From assembly GCA_044227605.1 (NCBI GenBank), contig JBGAWJ010000057.1, positions 1 to 9,920 of the forward strand: a stretch of DNA of 9,920 bases, given 5' to 3'. Of this stretch, positions 1-7,340 are shown piece by piece (position 1 is the first letter of the stretch; each line of letters starts with the position of its first letter). Both the position numbers and the translations under genes were made by a program. Below the pieces are notes generated by a model. It was not told where the DNA came from and ran no database searches. It saw only the letters and a program-made list of their open reading frames with translations. This stretch comes from JAEUKQ01 sp044227605. Its GTDB lineage: Bacteria > Pseudomonadota > Alphaproteobacteria > JAEUKQ01.

Positions 1-285
1 GGTGCCATCCAAGGGATCTATAATCCAGCGATAAGCTGGGTCAGTGCCAATTTTTTCGGGTGATTCTTCGCTCAAAAAGCCAAAAGCAGGTCTAGCTTTA
101 CTTAGCTCTTCAAGTAAAATACCCTCAGCCTTAAGATCAGCCGCAGTCACAAAATCGCCAGGACCTTTGACCGATACTTGTAGATGAGCTATTTCGCCAA
201 AATCACGTTTTAAGGCACGAGCAGCTTTTAAAGCAGCCCGCACCATAACATTCATCAAGGGCGATAATGTAGGGGTATGATCCAA
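1..285 (-). CDS. suhB: Inositol monophosphatase family protein, 5' part only (3' end beyond window)
   Basis: This is the N-terminal 95 residues of an inositol-1-monophosphatase/SuhB-family protein, a Mg2+-dependent phosphatase of small phosphorylated polyols. SuhB is also known in some bacteria as a factor in rRNA transcription antitermination. The visible part carries the family metal site: a Glu-Glu pair at residues 73-74 (FLSEES) and the signature WIIDPLDGT at 87-95, with Asp90 and Asp93 as expected metal ligands. The N-terminal SPLMNVMVRAALKAAR stretch matches the usual start of alphaproteobacterial SuhB proteins. The best start is TTG at 283-285, giving MDHTPTLSPLMN; an in-frame ATG at 253-255 is the alternative. 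No strong Shine-Dalgarno precedes either. It lies about 11 bp downstream of efp in the same direction, so it is probably co-transcribed and perhaps translationally coupled. The left window edge removes the rest of the protein. Confidence 0.9.
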   Translation of the reverse strand, partial: MDHTPTLSPLMNVMVRAALKAARALKRDFGEIAHLQVSVKGPGDFVTAADLKAEGILLEELSKARPAFGFLSEESPEKIGTDPAYRWIIDPLDGT

Positions 286-296
286 AATAAATGGGC

Positions 297-869
297 CTAT
301 TCTTTATCTTTTGCAACCCGGACATAAGTTGCATCACTGGTGTTAACAACGACCTTGACCCCACTGCCAATATGGGGGGGAACCAAAATCCTAACGCCGT
401 TTACCAGTTTTGCTGGTTTATACGAAGAGGAAGCAGTTTGTCCCTTAACAACAGGATCTGCTTCCGTAATTTCCATTATGACGGTTTGCGGCAAGGTGAT
501 ACCCACGGTCTCGCCATCATACATTTGAATATTCACCACCATTCCTTCTTGTAAGAACGACGCACCCTCACCTATTAAATCCTTATTGACGGTAATCTGA
601 TCGTAGGTTTCTGTATCCATAAACGTATAATCGGTACCATTTGTATAAAGAAACTGATAAGGCTTTTCATCTAATTTCACGAGTTCAACAATTTCGGTCC
701 ACCGAAACCGTTCGCTTAATTTCGTTCCGTTCTTTATATTGCGCAAGTCCATTTGCAAATAAGATTCACCCTGAGCTTTTTGGGAATGATGAATTTTAAT
801 AGCGCGCCACAATTTGTCCTGATGTTCAATTAATGATCCTAAACGGATATTACTGGCTGTTACTTTCAT
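297..869 (-). CDS. efp: Translation elongation factor P with atypical loop (KAQG instead of PGKG)
   Basis: EF-P is a tRNA-shaped cytoplasmic protein that enters the ribosomal E site and rescues ribosomes stalled at polyproline. The 190-residue length and three-domain layout are normal: an N-terminal KOW-like domain (about 1-65), a central OB domain (about 66-127) and a C-terminal OB domain with the family signature around residues 140-170 (ADPVVKGQTASSSYKPA, NGVRILVPPHI). The start ATG follows a GGAGAGAAG-like Shine-Dalgarno. The odd part is the domain I loop, which interacts with the tRNA acceptor end. The usual xPGKGxA is QKAQGES at residues 30-36, aligned without gaps on both sides, so Gln33 (codon 771-773) sits where E. 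coli Lys34 is normally beta-lysylated. I checked the DNA: no frameshift explains it. YeiP/EfpL paralogues also vary here, but the C-terminal signature and overall sequence fit true EF-P better. It heads a likely efp-suhB operon. Confidence 0.95.
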   Translation of the reverse strand: MKVTASNIRLGSLIEHQDKLWRAIKIHHSQKAQGESYLQMDLRNIKNGTKLSERFRWTEIVELVKLDEKPYQFLYTNGTDYTFMDTETYDQITVNKDLIGEGASFLQEGMVVNIQMYDGETVGITLPQTVIMEITEADPVVKGQTASSSYKPAKLVNGVRILVPPHIGSGVKVVVNTSDATYVRVAKDKE

Positions 870-902
870 TCTTATTAACTTCTCTCCAACTATTATCAGG
901 CA

Positions 903-908
903 ATTATA
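903..908 (-). promoter_or_regulatory. Candidate -10 box upstream of efp
   Basis: The minus strand reads TATAAT, a perfect sigma-70 -10 hexamer, 34 bp before the efp start codon. No good -35 lies 16-18 bp upstream; the best TTGATC is about 24 bp away. Just upstream, 926-945 holds short arms ATGCC and GGCAT around a palindromic TTGATCAA, which might be an operator but is weak. Confidence is limited because AT-rich DNA yields such hexamers easily. Confidence 0.35.
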
Positions 909-1029
909 TATTCAGTTTGCTTTTCATGCCTTGATCAAACGGCATCTTATTCGGGAAACCTATCAACATCTGCCGAACTTGTAAATGCTTATCAAGAAAT
1001 TTCTTTCCACGCACAAATCTTTCAATCAA
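904..1029 (-). CDS. Candidate small protein of 41 residues upstream of efp
   Basis: A short ORF in the same direction as efp starts at TTG (1027-1029). It is preceded by AGGAG (1035-1039) at 5-nt spacing, a better Shine-Dalgarno than several certain genes here have, and it ends 34 bp before the efp start. The product is basic (about ten Lys/Arg), begins MIERFVRGKKFLDKH, contains QMLIGFPNKMPFDQGM and ends KSKLNI. No signal peptide or membrane segment is visible and I do not recognise a family. It could be a real leader or small basic protein, or the remnant of a longer decayed gene: the neighbouring frame just upstream reads HYGRWQGKPAIVFLRP before ending at a TGA that overlaps this start. In AT-rich DNA an ORF this short is weak evidence alone. 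Confidence 0.28.
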   Translation of the reverse strand: MIERFVRGKKFLDKHLQVRQMLIGFPNKMPFDQGMKSKLNI

Positions 1030-1279
1030 GACGTCTCCTGTAATTGTTTGGCCTCAAAAAAACAATAGCAGGTTTTCCTTGCCAACGCCCATAATGATTA
1101 ACAATTTTTTTCACGCAAATAGACACTCCCCATGTCTCACTTTTATAAAAACGTAGCGTGCATTATTATCCATAGCATTAAACTAAAACTAAGATTAACG
1201 GTAAAATATATTCATTGCTTATATCAATTTGTGGAGCATATTGGGGAAGAGCTTTAAATGCTGGGATTGATTAGGCAAT
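1030..1279. other. Intergenic stretch, no confident gene
   Basis: This part of the 654-bp gap between efp and the ABC exporter is AT-rich and has no confident gene, tRNA or hairpin with a U-tract. On the minus strand a roughly 34-codon open stretch (1022-1123, possible GTG starts, no Shine-Dalgarno) reads KKIVNHYGRWQGKPAIVF and is interrupted near a seven-A run. A further minus-strand stretch from an ATG at 1171-1173 reads MDNNARYVFIKVRHGECLFA before a stop. Together they might be a decayed gene read in several frames, or chance. A plus-strand purine-rich GGGGAAGAG at 1243-1251 precedes an ATG at 1258. Confidence 0.4.
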
Positions 1280-1309
1280 TTGGACTAATACAGCGATTGT
1301 GCTTATTAT
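1280..1309 (+). promoter_or_regulatory. Candidate sigma-70 promoter for the plus-strand small ORF
   Basis: TTGGAC (1280-1285) and TATTAT (1304-1309) are separated by 18 bp. Transcription would begin near 1316, about 20 nt before the ATG at 1337, with GGGAG (1323-1327) between them. The arrangement is coherent, but the AT-rich setting makes chance matches common. Confidence 0.35.
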
Positions 1310-1336
1310 ATTTTAAGATTATGGGAGTTATCCGTG

Positions 1337-1504
1337 ATGACCAAACAAAAAAGGGAAGCCGCAACCACCTTGCAAGCCATCAAAAGAGGCGGCGGTTCAA
1401 CCAATTGCTGCTCAGCCCTGCTGCCAAGCACAAACAATTGCTCAGAATCCCCAACCATCACCCACGGAACAATCAATCCAGGCAGCACCCTCAAAAAAGC
1501 TTAA
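1337..1504 (+). CDS. Candidate small protein of 55 residues, the only plus-strand gene
   Basis: This ORF begins with ATG, has GGGAG 9 nt upstream and lies behind a plausible promoter. It would encode a Thr/Ser/Asn-rich product beginning MTKQKREAATTLQAIKRGGG, with Cys-Cys at 24-25 and no hydrophobic segment. The stretch is visibly more GC-rich than the DNA around it, which favours a coding or structured role. Odd feature: codons 4-6 contain a run of six A. Past that run the next frame stays open to a TAA at 1506-1508 and reads as a Pro/Gln/Ala/Lys-rich tail (KGKPQPPCKPSKEAAVQ and onward, ending APSKKLK). The true product may therefore need a one-base change or slippage in the A run. A longer overlapping ORF from ATG 1258 (89 codons, very basic) is the alternative. 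It ends 20 bp from the convergent ABC exporter gene. I recognise no family. Confidence 0.3.
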   Translation: MTKQKREAATTLQAIKRGGGSTNCCSALLPSTNNCSESPTITHGTINPGSTLKKA

Positions 1505-1523
1505 ATAAGTTATATTTTATTCG

Positions 1524-3314
1524 TTAAAGAGTTAAAGCCGGTTGAAACTGCAGGGCTGCTAGCCTGGCATACAAACCCCCTTGCTGCAGTAATTGCCTAT
1601 GTGTTCCTTGGGTCACAATTTCCCCTTGATCAACTACTAAAATACGATCAACCTGCCTGACCGTTGATAAGCGGTGGGCAATAATGATGGTTGTGCGATC
1701 CTTGGTTAAATCAACCAGGGCCCGCTGAATCATTTGCTCGCTTTCAGCATCCAAGGAACTGGTCGCTTCATCCAGCAAAAGCAAAGGTGGATCTCGCAGC
1801 AAAGCCCGGGCAATGGCCAAACGTTGACGCTGCCCTCCAGATAACCTGACCCCGCGTTCACCCAGAACCGTTTCAAACCCTTTAGGAAGTTTCTTTATAA
1901 ATTCTATGGCAAAAGCTGCCTCGGCGGCTTTATGGATTTGAGTCTCCGTCGCTTGGGGCACTCCGTACCGGATATTTTCCAACACGCTCATATCAAAAAT
2001 CACGGGATCTTGGGAAACAAGGCCTATTTGCTGACGCAAATGATGGGTGGTCAAATCACGAATATCTAAATTATCTATTAAAATTTTACCCAAGCGCGGA
2101 TCATAAAAACGTAATAATAGCTGGAATACCGTTGTTTTTCCTGATCCTGATGGGCCAACTAAGGCTATTTTTTCCCCCGGATTAATTTCAAGGGTTACAT
2201 CTTTAAGAGCCAAAACATCTGGGCGTGATGGATAAGAAAAACTGACATGGTCGAAGGAAATTTTTCCTTTGACGGGAGAAGTTAGATATCGGGGATGTAA
2301 GGGGGAAGCAATTTCTGGTTTAATCGCCAATATATCCGTCAGGCGTTCTGCCGCACCGGCTGCACGTTGTAAATCACCGCCAACCTCACTTAAAGCGCCT
2401 ACTGAGCCCGCAACAACAATCGCGTAAAAAATAAAAGCCGATAATTCACCGGTGGTTAAATCACCCTTTAACACGGCATATCCGCCAATCCATAAAACAA
2501 TGCTAACCGCGCCAAAAATAAGAGCAATAACAATTGCTGTTAACGCCGATCGCCATTTAATACGCTGAACCGCCGTATGAAAAGCTTCTTTGATCAATTG
2601 TTGAAATTTTTGGTTATCTTCTGCTTCATGGGTAAAGGCCTGTACTGTCCGAATTTCGTGGATGGTTTCATTGGCATAAATATTTAAATTGCCAATTTTT
2701 TCCTGGCTTTTTTTGGATAAATGGCGTACGCGCCTGCCTAAAAATATGATGGGGATGATTACGACAGGCACCACAATTAACACCAATCCGGTTAAGCGCA
2801 AGCTAGTGACTGCTAACATCCCAAATCCGCCTATTAATAAAAGCAGATTACGCAAAGCAACCGAAATAGTTGAACCAATAACGCTTTGCAATAAAGTGGT
2901 ATCAGTAGTTAAGCGGGAGAGGACATCCCCGGTTTTTGTTTTTTCAAAAAAGGCAGCGCTTAATGTTAAAACATGACGGTAGATGACCGCCCTGACATCT
3001 GCAACAACCCTTTCCCCAATCCAGGAAACCAGAAAAAAACGCCCATAAGTTGTTAAAGCCAGGATGATGGATATGCTGACCAGAATTAATAAAGCTTCAT
3101 TTAAAAATGCTTCCTTACCTGCAACAAAACCATAATCAATTAAGGCCTGCACAGCCTTTCCTAAGCCAAGCACCGTGACCGCCGCTAAAGTTAAACAGAT
3201 TAAAGCCCCGATAATAGCCAAACGGTAAGGCTTCAAAAAACTTCCCATCATTTTAAGATTTTTAATTGATCCCTTGTTCAGGGATAAATGATAAGGACTT
3301 TTGTTAAATTTCAT
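1524..3314 (-). CDS. ABC exporter, fused permease and ATPase (ABCB/MsbA type)
   Basis: This 596-residue half-transporter should act as a homodimer in the inner membrane, coupling ATP hydrolysis to export of a lipid or other hydrophobic substrate. The N-terminal type I exporter domain has about six membrane spans: roughly 32-54, 74-97, 152-171, 173-194, 256-282 and 287-310. The nucleotide-binding domain is complete: Walker A GPSGSGKTT at 387-395, Q-loop Gln435 (SQDPVIF), signature LSGGQ at 491-495, Walker B LLLLDEA at 511-517 with Glu516 catalytic, and the switch His547. Length and architecture match MsbA-related exporters common in alphaproteobacteria, but the substrate cannot be read from sequence and I do not call it MsbA. 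The ATG at 3314 lacks a strong Shine-Dalgarno; Met22 or Met23 are possible later starts. It lies 51 bp downstream of the aldo/keto reductase gene. Confidence 0.96.
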   Translation of the reverse strand: MKFNKSPYHLSLNKGSIKNLKMMGSFLKPYRLAIIGALICLTLAAVTVLGLGKAVQALIDYGFVAGKEAFLNEALLILVSISIILALTTYGRFFLVSWIGERVVADVRAVIYRHVLTLSAAFFEKTKTGDVLSRLTTDTTLLQSVIGSTISVALRNLLLLIGGFGMLAVTSLRLTGLVLIVVPVVIIPIIFLGRRVRHLSKKSQEKIGNLNIYANETIHEIRTVQAFTHEAEDNQKFQQLIKEAFHTAVQRIKWRSALTAIVIALIFGAVSIVLWIGGYAVLKGDLTTGELSAFIFYAIVVAGSVGALSEVGGDLQRAAGAAERLTDILAIKPEIASPLHPRYLTSPVKGKISFDHVSFSYPSRPDVLALKDVTLEINPGEKIALVGPSGSGKTTVFQLLLRFYDPRLGKILIDNLDIRDLTTHHLRQQIGLVSQDPVIFDMSVLENIRYGVPQATETQIHKAAEAAFAIEFIKKLPKGFETVLGERGVRLSGGQRQRLAIARALLRDPPLLLLDEATSSLDAESEQMIQRALVDLTKDRTTIIIAHRLSTVRQVDRILVVDQGEIVTQGTHRQLLQQGGLYARLAALQFQPALTL

Positions 3315-3365
3315 TGATGATAACCGTTCGTTATTTAAAAAACAGAAAATTGTTCAAAAGGGTCC

Positions 3366-4430
3366 TTAGGCAAAAAAAAGTTTCTGTGCTTCGTGCCATT
3401 TTTCTTCCCCCAACCTTTCCCCTGTTTGTTGATCCGCCGTCATTTTCAAAAAACTGGCCGGGTAGGTGCCCGCTGGTTTTGAAACAATATCCAATCTTTC
3501 TATTTCTGCTGCCGATAAGTTTAAATTCAACGCTTGCAAATTATCTTCCAACTGTTCCAACCTATTAACGCCGATGATGACACTGGTAATAAATTTCTTA
3601 GCAAAGATCCAAGCCAAAGCTACGCTTGCCACAGATATTTGATGAGCAGTAGCAATGAGCTTTAATTGATCAATCACTTGGTAGCCTTGGCCATATTCAA
3701 CGCTGGGAAATTCTGCTTTACTGCGTCGCCCATCTTGGGGGTGCGGGTTTTGCTTGGTGTACCGTCCGCTTAAAAAGCCTGCTGCCAAAGGGCTCCACAC
3801 AGTCAAACCAATTTTGTTATGACGGGCAAAGGGGATAAATTCATTCTCGATATCCCGGCCAACCAAAGAATAATACATTTGGGCACTAACGAAAGGTTGG
3901 TATTGGTAATGAGATTGCGTGCTTAAAAGTTTTTGTGCCAACCAAGCCGGAAAGTTACTGATCCCCACATAACGCACCAAACCATTTTTAACTAAATCAT
4001 CGATGGTTGCAGCGATTTCCTCAAGCGGGGTCAGGGGATCAGGCGTATGTAAATATAAAACATCAAGATAATCCGTATCTAACCTTTTCAAACTTGCCTG
4101 AACCGCCTGCATGATATGGTGACGCGAAAGGCCCCTGTCGGTGATGGCGGGCCCATTACGAAACCCACATTTACTAGCCACAATCATTTGAGAGCGCTTA
4201 CCTTTCAAAGCCTGACCTAACAAAATTTCCGCCTGGCCTGTCGTATACACATCAGCCGTATCAAAAAAGTTAACCCCCGCGGCAATTGCCATATCAACCA
4301 TTTTATTGGCTGTTTGCTGATCAATAGAATTGATAACATTGCCAAACATCGGCCCCTGACCAAATGTCATAGTGCCCAAACAAATCTGTGAGACAACTAA
4401 CCCCGAAGAACCTAACGTTTGATAAAGCAT
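3366..4430 (-). CDS. Aldo/keto reductase
   Basis: This 354-residue cytosolic oxidoreductase belongs to the aldo/keto reductase superfamily, (beta/alpha)8-barrel enzymes that reduce aldehydes and ketones with NADPH. The catalytic tetrad is visible: Asp57 (NFFDTAD), Tyr62 (VYTTGQAE), Lys87 (VASKCG) and His128 (LYLHTPDP). The YVGISNF block at 154-160 and the segment IGVNRLEQLEDNL near 286-298, in the cofactor-binding region, fit the bacterial YajO/Tas-like branch. The start is well supported: ATG is preceded by AGGGAG about 6 nt upstream. Neither sequence nor context reveals the substrate. It lies about 200 bp downstream of hemA and 51 bp upstream of the ABC exporter, so it may have its own promoter in the 4431-4631 gap and may read into the exporter gene. 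Confidence 0.95.
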   Translation of the reverse strand: MLYQTLGSSGLVVSQICLGTMTFGQGPMFGNVINSIDQQTANKMVDMAIAAGVNFFDTADVYTTGQAEILLGQALKGKRSQMIVASKCGFRNGPAITDRGLSRHHIMQAVQASLKRLDTDYLDVLYLHTPDPLTPLEEIAATIDDLVKNGLVRYVGISNFPAWLAQKLLSTQSHYQYQPFVSAQMYYSLVGRDIENEFIPFARHNKIGLTVWSPLAAGFLSGRYTKQNPHPQDGRRSKAEFPSVEYGQGYQVIDQLKLIATAHQISVASVALAWIFAKKFITSVIIGVNRLEQLEDNLQALNLNLSAAEIERLDIVSKPAGTYPASFLKMTADQQTGERLGEEKWHEAQKLFFA

Positions 4431-4513
4431 TTCTTGCTCCCTTACATAGATAGATTTTTGAATAAATGCGCTCTAACCAATCAATTGATGAAGCAGAAGA
4501 ATAAGATAAAAAC

Positions 4514-4527
4514 TTTACTCAAGTAAA
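4514..4527. promoter_or_regulatory. Short inverted repeat between hemA and the aldo/keto reductase
   Basis: TTTACTCAAGTAAA is an inverted repeat with 6-bp arms and a 2-bp centre, 84 bp upstream of the reductase start. It lies in the only place where an independent reductase promoter could be; on the minus strand it overlaps a weak TTGTTT -35-like hexamer. It could be an operator. AT-rich palindromes of this size arise by chance, so support is weak. Confidence 0.2.
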
Positions 4528-4631
4528 AACAATCCCTAAAAAACCCTATCATTGCTAAGATAAAACCGGACAACGAAGAAATTGGCAGAAGCAATGACAA
4601 ATAGGTGTGTATGGCTTCAGACAATATTTCT

Positions 4632-5855
4632 TTATGCCGCTATTTTTAACCCTAGCCTATCCCATTCCAGCCTTAAAGATTTTACCAGATGTTTAATATC
4701 TTCTTCCGTATGCAAAGGGCTTGGGGTCAAGCGCAATCTTTCGGTGCCACGGGATACTGTGGGAAAATTAATGGGTTGCACGTAGATTGCATGCCGTTTT
4801 AACAAAGCTTCGCTTAATTGACGGCATTGTAAGGGATCACCCACCATAACAGGCACAATATGACTGGGCGAGGGCATGATAGGTATCCCCGATGCTTTTA
4901 ACATTTTTTTTAAAAATGCCGCTTGTTGTTGATGCCAGTTGCGTAACTGCTGGTCTTTTTTAACCAACCGAATACTGGTAAGTGCGCCCGCGGCAATCAC
5001 CGGGGGTAAAGAAGTGGTAAAAATAAAACCCGGCGCAAAACTACGGATAAAATCTACCATACCGGCTGAACCTGTAATATACCCCCCCATTAATCCAAAA
5101 GCCTTGGCAAGTGTCCCCTCAATGACCGTACAGGAAGAAGTTAACCCATCCCGATCCGATACCCCCCCGCCCTGGTTTCCGTACATGCCAACGGCATGAA
5201 CTTCATCCAAATAAAGTAAGGCTTCATATTCTTCGGCAACCCGGCAAAAATCCTTTAAAGGCGCAATATCCCCTTCCATAGAATAGAGGGACTCTAAGGC
5301 AATTAGTTTAAAACGATCTGATTTTACCTGACCCAATAATTGACGTAAATGTTGTGGATCATTGTGTTTGATGATGTGTTTTTCCGCGCCACTATGACGA
5401 ATACCCGCAATCATAGACGCGTGATTACATTCATCGGAAAATACAACGCAATCCGGTATCATCTTGGCAAGCGTTGCCAAAGTTGCTTCATTAGATACGT
5501 AGCCGGAGCTGAATAAAAGGGCGGCAGGTTTCTGGTGCAACAGCGCTAATTCTTGCTCCAACTCCACCAGCAGATGATGGGTGCCGGAGATATTGCGTGT
5601 CCCCCCCGCTCCTGCCCCATAGATATCAAGTGCTGTGTGCATCGCCTCCAAAACCTTTGGGTGCTGGCCCATGCCGAGATAATCATTACTGCACCAGATA
5701 GTGACTTCATAGGGTTTTTCCTGATCAGCGGGGCGATAAAGAGCTTGCGGGAAACGACCAGATAAGCGCTGAATATTAGCAAAATACCGGTATCTTCCCT
5801 CAGACTTCAGCTGATCTAGTTGCTGCTGCAAAAGCTTTTCAATTTTAAAAGACAT
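4632..5855 (-). CDS. hemA: 5-aminolevulinate synthase (C4 haem pathway)
   Basis: This cytosolic PLP enzyme condenses glycine with succinyl-CoA to 5-aminolevulinate, the first committed step of tetrapyrrole synthesis in alphaproteobacteria. The 407-residue length is normal. Visible features are WCSNDYLGMGQHP at 54-66, the glycine-rich GAGAGGTRNISGTHH at 80-94, DECNHASMI at 141-149, the cofactor-contacting LYLDEVHAVG at 214-223 (Asp217) and GTLAKAFGLMGG at 247-258 with the Schiff-base lysine Lys251. ALAS is told from the related KBL/BioF enzymes by the block around Lys251 and the N-terminal YRYFANIQR segment. The start has AAGGGA about 9 nt upstream. It lies 19 bp after the class III aminotransferase and is probably co-transcribed with it. 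The gene contains three runs of seven G on the coding strand (5082-5088, 5162-5168, 5601-5607), each falling in Gly-Gly codons. Confidence 0.97.
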   Translation of the reverse strand: MSFKIEKLLQQQLDQLKSEGRYRYFANIQRLSGRFPQALYRPADQEKPYEVTIWCSNDYLGMGQHPKVLEAMHTALDIYGAGAGGTRNISGTHHLLVELEQELALLHQKPAALLFSSGYVSNEATLATLAKMIPDCVVFSDECNHASMIAGIRHSGAEKHIIKHNDPQHLRQLLGQVKSDRFKLIALESLYSMEGDIAPLKDFCRVAEEYEALLYLDEVHAVGMYGNQGGGVSDRDGLTSSCTVIEGTLAKAFGLMGGYITGSAGMVDFIRSFAPGFIFTTSLPPVIAAGALTSIRLVKKDQQLRNWHQQQAAFLKKMLKASGIPIMPSPSHIVPVMVGDPLQCRQLSEALLKRHAIYVQPINFPTVSRGTERLRLTPSPLHTEEDIKHLVKSLRLEWDRLGLKIAA

Positions 5856-5874
5856 CGGTTTATTCCCTTATCTA

Positions 5875-7290
5875 TCAACTTGCTGATGAATTATTCAGCC
5901 AAATTTGGGTATCATCCAATCCTTGCCGCAATAATTTAAATAACATGGTGATTTGTTCGGCATTAATGATTAACGGCGGGCAACAAGTGATGGTGTCCCC
6001 ATAGTTTCTTAAAATCAACCCCTTTTTTAACAAAAATTTTAAAGCTTCCCGACCTACATTCATTTTTACCTCAAAGGCCCGGCGGGTCTTTTTATCGGCC
6101 ACCAATTCCACCCCCCCTAATAACCCAATTCCCCTAACTTCCCCCACCAAAGGATGATTTTGTAAGGCTTGCAGTTGTTTCTGGAATAGCACACTGACTG
6201 TTTGGATATGATTAAGTATGTTTTCGTCTTGGTAAATCTTTAAGCATTCAACCGCCACAGCCGCGCTGACCGGATGGCCAGAATAGGTAAAGCCATGGGC
6301 AAAAGTGCCGATTTTATCGGCATTTTGGCGCACCACCTCATAAATTTTTTCGCTGAGCAACACCGCGCCTATGGGCAAATAGGCTGAGGAAAGGCCTTTA
6401 GCCAAAGTGATAAAATCAGGTTTTAAATTGTAAAGCTCAGAGCCAAACATTTTCCCGGTACGCCCAAAACCACAAACCACTTCATCAGCAATCAGTAAAA
6501 TATCATATTTTTTTAAAACTGCTTGGACTTTATCGAAATAACCTTTAGGCGGGATAATAACCCCGCCCGCCGCCATCACCGGTTCTGCAATGAACGCCGC
6601 AATTGTTTCAGGACCTTCTTTTAAAATGAGTTTTTCTAAATTATCCGCACAGCGTGCTCCAAAATCTGCCTCCGTTTCACCAGGCAACCCTTGCCTATAA
6701 AAATGAGGGCAATCGGTATGGATAATGCCTGCCAGGGGTAAATCAAAATCAATATGGCTGTTCGCCCTTCCGGTTAAGCTAGCGGTGGCAATTGTAACCC
6801 CATGATAGGCGCGATGGCGGGAAATAATCTTTTTTTTCTGGTGCCTTCCTAAAGCATTATTGTAATACCAGATCAGCTTGATAATACTGTCATTGGCTTC
6901 CGAACCAGAGTTGGTGAAATACGCCTTGGACATTGGGACAGGTGCCATATCAACCAATCGTTCGGCAAGTTCAGCCACGATTGGGGCAACACGGTGATTG
7001 AAGGTATGATAAAAAGGCAGTTGACGCATTTGCTTAGTTGCCGCCTCAATCAGCCTTTTTTCACTAAATCCTAAGGACGTGCACCATAAACCTGCCATGC
7101 CTTCTATATATTTTTTACCCGTTTCGTCATAAACATAAATTCCTTGTCCTTTGCTAATGATTTGCGGCCCGATTTCTTCATGAAGCACGGGATTGGTATA
7201 GGAGTGGAAATGGTAAGCGATATCTTTGCCCGAAATCGTCAAATGACGGGATTGTATGGAAATGGCAGAGGGAGCATCGGGTTTTTTCAT
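5875..7290 (-). CDS. Class III omega-aminotransferase (pyruvate-dependent type)
   Basis: This 471-residue PLP enzyme of aminotransferase class III resembles the omega-amine/amino acid:pyruvate transaminases (SpuC-like, Chromobacterium omega-transaminase-like). It is predicted to move an amino group from a terminal amine, such as a polyamine or beta-alanine, to pyruvate, giving alanine. Key blocks are DGMAGLWC-like EGMAGLWCTSLG at 63-74, the phosphate-binding NSGSEAND at 127-134, AYHGVTIATASLTG at 161-174, Asp269 in LLIADEVVCGFGRTG, the Schiff-base lysine Lys298 in TLAKGLSSAYLPIGA, and FTYSGHP at 334-340. The exact substrate cannot be assigned. The ATG at 7290 is the only reasonable start because an in-frame TAG lies five codons upstream, but the Shine-Dalgarno is poor. 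It is followed 19 bp later by hemA and preceded by an unusually symmetrical control region. Confidence 0.95.
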   Translation of the reverse strand: MKKPDAPSAISIQSRHLTISGKDIAYHFHSYTNPVLHEEIGPQIISKGQGIYVYDETGKKYIEGMAGLWCTSLGFSEKRLIEAATKQMRQLPFYHTFNHRVAPIVAELAERLVDMAPVPMSKAYFTNSGSEANDSIIKLIWYYNNALGRHQKKKIISRHRAYHGVTIATASLTGRANSHIDFDLPLAGIIHTDCPHFYRQGLPGETEADFGARCADNLEKLILKEGPETIAAFIAEPVMAAGGVIIPPKGYFDKVQAVLKKYDILLIADEVVCGFGRTGKMFGSELYNLKPDFITLAKGLSSAYLPIGAVLLSEKIYEVVRQNADKIGTFAHGFTYSGHPVSAAVAVECLKIYQDENILNHIQTVSVLFQKQLQALQNHPLVGEVRGIGLLGGVELVADKKTRRAFEVKMNVGREALKFLLKKGLILRNYGDTITCCPPLIINAEQITMLFKLLRQGLDDTQIWLNNSSAS

Positions 7291-7324
7291 ATCATCAAGC
7301 TGCTAAAAAAAATCATTACCCATT

Positions 7325-7332
7325 TTCCGGAA
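7325..7332. promoter_or_regulatory. 8-bp palindrome in the aminotransferase leader
   Basis: TTCCGGAA is a perfect palindrome 35 bp upstream of the aminotransferase start codon. It lies next to the larger inverted repeat at 7341-7359. By itself it is weak evidence; it matters only as part of the cluster. Confidence 0.2.
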
Positions 7333-7340
7333 GTGATCGA

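Noticed and set aside
1306..1494. A 62-codon minus-strand ORF downstream of the ABC exporter
   Set aside because: No Shine-Dalgarno and no recognisable family; it is opposite the GC-richer plus-strand patch, where antisense open frames are expected.
1496..1523. Possible intrinsic terminator after the ABC exporter gene
   Set aside because: The only stem on the minus strand is CTTA-TT-TAAG before a T run: four weak pairs and a two-base loop, too unstable to call.
1258..1527. An 89-codon plus-strand ORF with GGGGAAGAG upstream
   Set aside because: The product is unusually rich in Arg, His, Asn and Gln with no domain-like pattern and reads like a shifted frame of the overlapping candidate at 1337. 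It is mentioned only as an alternative.
4431..4631. A gene or RNA between hemA and the aldo/keto reductase
   Set aside because: No open frame with a start signal, no tRNA-like fold and no strong hairpin were seen; only a short inverted repeat and weak promoter-like hexamers.
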